Below are positions 62,942-64,000 of a stretch of 64,000 bases of DNA, one piece after another; position 1 is the first letter of the stretch; every line of letters begins with the position of its first letter. Below the pieces are notes generated by a model that was given only the letters and a program-made list of their open reading frames with translations, searched no databases and was not told the DNA's origin. A program made the position numbers and the translations under genes. The stretch comes from Oscillospiraceae bacterium (lineage in GTDB: Bacteria > Bacillota > Clostridia > Oscillospirales > Ruminococcaceae). The stretch lies in the NCBI GenBank assembly GCA_004557855.1, contig SFFJ01000003.1, positions 41,773-105,772 of the forward strand. The letters are read 5' to 3'.

Positions 62942-63658
62942 TTATACAATATGATATATCTCTTTCATCTCATCGGAGTAGCCCCCGTCCGCATTTTCCA
63001 CTATCAGGGGCGGTTCCGTAATCAGTCCGGGCTTGGCGCCCGCCTTGCCCTCCGCCAGGAAAAGCCATGGGGGTTTTTCCGGCCGCTGCTGCACCCACCG
63101 CAAACGCTTCGGCTCCAGCCCGTTCTGCCGCATGGCAAGCAGCACATCGGTCAGGCGCTCCGGCCGCTGGCACAGGCAAAAACGTCCCCCGTACTGCAAA
63201 AGCCACGCCGCCGCCGCACAGACCTCCCCCACCGTGCAGCTTTCCCGCTGCTCATGGCGGGCCCGCCGCCGGCTGTCCTCCGGGCACAGGTAGCCGCTGC
63301 CCTCCGGGAAATAGGGCGGGTTGCAGGTGACCAGCCGGAAGCTGTGGGCAGGCAGAAGGGTGCGTATTTCCCGCAGGTCGCCCTCCACCGGGGTGAAGGC
63401 GGAAAGGGACGAGGCCGCGGCGCTTTGACGCATCAGCTCCACCGCCCCCGGGGCGATCTCCACCGCGGCAACGGACCGGGGCGGGCGCTCCCGGCGAAGC
63501 ATCAAAAGCCCCACGATGCCGCACCCGGCGCACAGGTCGCACACCGTATCGATGCCCCGAACCGCTGCAAAATGCTCCAGCAGAAAGGCGTCGGTGCCGA
63601 ACCGGTGAGTATCATCGATGGCGATGCGGATGGCATCCGAAAGTGTTTCCCATTGCAT
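62942..63658 (-). CDS. TrmN6-like tRNA (adenine-N6) methyltransferase (YabB family)
   Basis: 238 aa. MQWETLSDAIRIAIDDTHRF is close to the usual N-terminus (...d.l....l.i.q....f..daflLa.F); VCDLCAGCGIVGLLMLRR is the SAM motif I, SVAAVEIAPGAVELM motif II and LVTCNPPYFP the catalytic NPPY for adenine N6 methylation of tRNA A37. First gene of a two-gene operon with rsmI. Start chosen at MQWET; a GTG 24 codons upstream gives an unrelated extension crossing the likely promoter. Confidence 0.88.
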   Translation of the reverse strand: MQWETLSDAIRIAIDDTHRFGTDAFLLEHFAAVRGIDTVCDLCAGCGIVGLLMLRRERPPRSVAAVEIAPGAVELMRQSAAASSLSAFTPVEGDLREIRTLLPAHSFRLVTCNPPYFPEGSGYLCPEDSRRRARHEQRESCTVGEVCAAAAWLLQYGGRFCLCQRPERLTDVLLAMRQNGLEPKRLRWVQQRPEKPPWLFLAEGKAGAKPGLITEPPLIVENADGGYSDEMKEIYHIV

Positions 63659-63769
63659 GGCGGCCGCCCCCTTTCCCAATACCCCCAGTATAGCATACCC
63701 GGCGCAAAATCGGAAGCGGGGCTTTGACACAAAAAGTACGTTTTTTTCGAAAAAACGAGTAAAAAGTGC

Positions 63770-63798
63770 TTGACAAGCAGTAGCGATTATAATATAAT
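63770..63798 (+). promoter_or_regulatory. Strong promoter, probably of an rRNA operon
   Basis: TTGACA (63770-63775), 17-nt spacer, TATAAT (63793-63798), preceded by A/T-tracts like an UP element. Confidence 0.88.
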
Positions 63799-64000
63799 AA
63801 ACAAGCTGTCACCCGAAAGAGGAACAGCGGCCGCACCTTGAAAATTGAACAGCATTCACTTGAAATTGATTGAAAAGTCAATGGAGAGTCCTTGTAAATT
63901 CTTAAGAGAAAGTACTCTTAAAAACACAAGTAATAACGCAAGCGAGAGCTTGGGTTATGGATTAAACGATCATAATTACCTTAATAGGTAGTATGGATAC
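63799..64000 (+). other. Leader of a probable 16S rRNA gene (cut by window edge)
   Basis: CACCTTGAAAATTGAACAG is typical of clostridial rRNA leaders and spacers. It is followed by CTTGT...TTAAGAG-AAAGTA-CTCTTAA...ACAAG (63894-63930), AACGCAAGC-GAGA-GCTTGGGTT and TACC-TTAAT-AGGTA stems, as in processing leaders. No 16S start (AGAGTTTGATC) is reached inside the window. Confidence 0.7.

Overview
This window is chromosomal DNA from a GC-rich, spore-forming member of the Clostridia, most likely an Oscillospirales (Ruminococcaceae/Oscillospiraceae) gut anaerobe. The evidence is a pyruvate:ferredoxin oxidoreductase, Firmicutes-type sporulation genes (spoIIID, a sigH-like sigma factor, spoVAC-spoVAD-spoVAE), clostridial mreBCD/PBP2/minD/mgsA order, MsmX-type sugar ATPase, DarA and RicT, a zinc-type S14, and consistent -35/-10 promoters with 17-bp spacers. 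The species cannot be fixed from the sequence alone.

Layout. 1-1.2 kb: 5' part of nifJ (minus strand). 1.6-8.6 kb: cell-shape locus mreB-mreC-mreD-PBP2, then a MinD-like protein that has lost its P-loop lysine, then mgsA. 8.7-12.3 kb: shikimate genes aroB, a fused aroE-aroK, and aroQ. 12.4-15.9 kb: hisS and aspS. 16-18.5 kb: a small membrane protein and the plsY-gpsA phospholipid operon. 18.7-19.5 kb: one AT-rich NERD nuclease-like gene that looks acquired. 19.6-31.6 kb: an MFS sugar-type transporter, a trigger-factor-like lipoprotein, guaB, two tRNAs, eno, a deacetylase lipoprotein, a chromate-transporter pair, spoIIID, a MATE exporter and a zinc-ribbon protein. 31.6-45.8 kb: sigH-like, pepD, msmX, typA-ydbC, the spoVA operon, a DUF348/G5/3D wall protein, a DUF4358 protein, a perfect parS site, then darA-holB-ricT. 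46-62 kb: the complete S10-spc-alpha ribosomal protein cluster including secY, adk, map, infA and rpoA. 62-63.7 kb: rsmI and a TrmN6-like methyltransferase. The window ends in the promoter and leader of what is probably an rRNA operon.

The most unusual structure is a family of 25 intergenic elements of about 79-95 bp, spread through the first 45 kb and absent from the ribosomal cluster. Each is closed by a 10-14 bp complementary pair of arms and contains three back-to-back hairpins, most with 3-nt loops. Several are exactly 12 + 19 + 19 + 19 + 12 nt, so they could fold into a nearly fully paired four-way junction. Arms of the same type recur in different elements, in different order and on either strand, with compensatory base changes. 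They sit between genes of one operon, in 5' leaders (plsY, pepD) and 3' of convergent genes. I know of no named family matching this architecture; it is the best candidate here for something undescribed.

How the genes fit together: wall elongation and shape (mre, PBP2, 3D protein, deacetylase), sporulation (sigH, spoIIID, spoVA), central metabolism (nifJ, eno, mgsA, guaB, plsY/gpsA, aro) and translation (aaRS, tRNAs, ribosomal proteins, typA, rRNA leader). The parS site, the ribosomal cluster and the adjacent rRNA promoter together suggest an origin-proximal position.
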